Source: Stieleria marina
Lineage (GTDB): Bacteria > Planctomycetota > Planctomycetia > Pirellulales > Pirellulaceae
Assembly: GCA_007741555.1 (NCBI GenBank)
Contig: CP036526.1
Coordinates: 4,588,001 to 4,652,000 of the forward strand
Length of the DNA: 64,000 nt
Direction of reading: 5' to 3'
The notes below the pieces were generated by a model. That model was not told where the DNA came from. It made no database searches and worked only from the letters and a program-made list of their open reading frames with translations. The position numbers and the translations under genes were made by a program. Shown in pieces: positions 63,821 to 64,000 of the stretch (its first letter is position 1; each line of letters starts with the position of its first letter).

Positions 63821-64000
63821 ATGATCGCTATCCAACGAGCATCCGCCAAACCTATGCGATTGAAATACTTCGGGACAAACGTTACCCAACAAGACATTTG
63901 GACGAGCGCGATTTCATTTATCCTGCTGGCGACGATGATGCAGCAGACAGGCTCGGCAGCCCAACCCGGCGCCTCCGCTGCCGAAACCAACAGCCGACCC
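63821..64000 (+). CDS. Secreted protein of unknown function (3' truncated by window end)
   Basis: ATG at 63821; the frame stays open for 60 codons to the last base. A signal peptide or anchor is visible (WTSAISFILLATMM, then QQTGSAAQP, a likely cleavage region). The following residues are Ala/Ser/Glu-rich. The gene starts 185 bases after the polyketide synthase stop, same strand; whether it belongs to the cluster is unclear. Function unknown because the body is missing. Confidence 0.6.
   Translation, partial: MIAIQRASAKPMRLKYFGTNVTQQDIWTSAISFILLATMMQQTGSAAQPGASAAETNSRP

Noticed and set aside
1-64000. tRNA, rRNA, CRISPR arrays, insertion sequences, prophage genes
   Set aside because: I looked for these by eye and found no cloverleaf-type tRNA ends, repeat-spacer arrays, transposase or integrase motifs. 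A covariance-model search would be needed to exclude small RNAs.

Overview
The window looks like a chromosomal segment of a planctomycete, most likely Pirellulales and close to Rhodopirellula. The signs are a secreted sulfatase, TAT-exported Gfo/Idh/MocA and BNR-repeat proteins, a vWA/TPR envelope protein, a DUF4254 protein, many long planctomycete-style hypothetical proteins, a moderate GC content with loosely packed genes on both strands, and weak Shine-Dalgarno sequences. The genus is inferred from gene content only. I saw no rRNA, tRNA, CRISPR array, insertion sequence or prophage.

Layout. 1-8 kb: a beta-propeller dehydrogenase (cut by the window edge), a cyclase-fold protein with a haem-binding CxxCH, a TAT-exported BNR protein, an FkbM methyltransferase and GT61 glycosyltransferase pair, a patch of palindromic repeats, and a Gfo/Idh/MocA oxidoreductase. 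8-18 kb: a vWA/TPR membrane protein, a DUF481-like outer-membrane barrel, a stand-alone receiver protein, small hypotheticals, ychF and a divergent RNase HII-like protein. 18-22.4 kb: a soluble seven-PAS histidine kinase translationally coupled to a FixJ/TtrR-type regulator. 22.5-30 kb: an RND-type exporter coupled to a secreted DUF4380-like protein, a PlsC acyltransferase, a polysaccharide deacetylase, a sulfatase and a secreted repeat protein.

30-41 kb: DUF4254, valS and cimA run in one direction. cimA is preceded by a complete-looking transcription attenuator: a promoter, a 22-codon leader ORF rich in Ile/Val/Leu, an 8-bp antiterminator pairing and an intrinsic terminator. This is the best candidate for an undescribed regulatory system here. 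An aminotransferase, a tandem-parvulin PPIase and a tail-extended csrA with a sigma-54-like promoter follow. 41-50 kb: a lipoprotein hydrolase, a C-terminal processing protease, and a three-gene overlapping operon with an ABC ATPase but no recognisable permease. 50-57 kb: hypotheticals, a LON-N protein, a Bax-inhibitor-1 protein, dcd with a long hairpin leader, an rluD-type pseudouridine synthase and a TPR membrane protein. 57-64 kb: ftsK with a very acidic C-terminal tail, then a methyltransferase / FAD oxidoreductase / type III polyketide synthase cluster, and the start of a secreted protein cut by the window end.

Genes that appear to work together: the kinase and regulator at 18.4-22.4 kb; the exporter and DUF4380-like protein at 22.5-25.9 kb; cimA and valS (making and charging branched-chain amino acids); the three membrane/ABC genes at 45.7-49.6 kb; and the three type III PKS cluster genes at 60.6-63.6 kb. 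All functions are read from recognised motifs; no database search was run.
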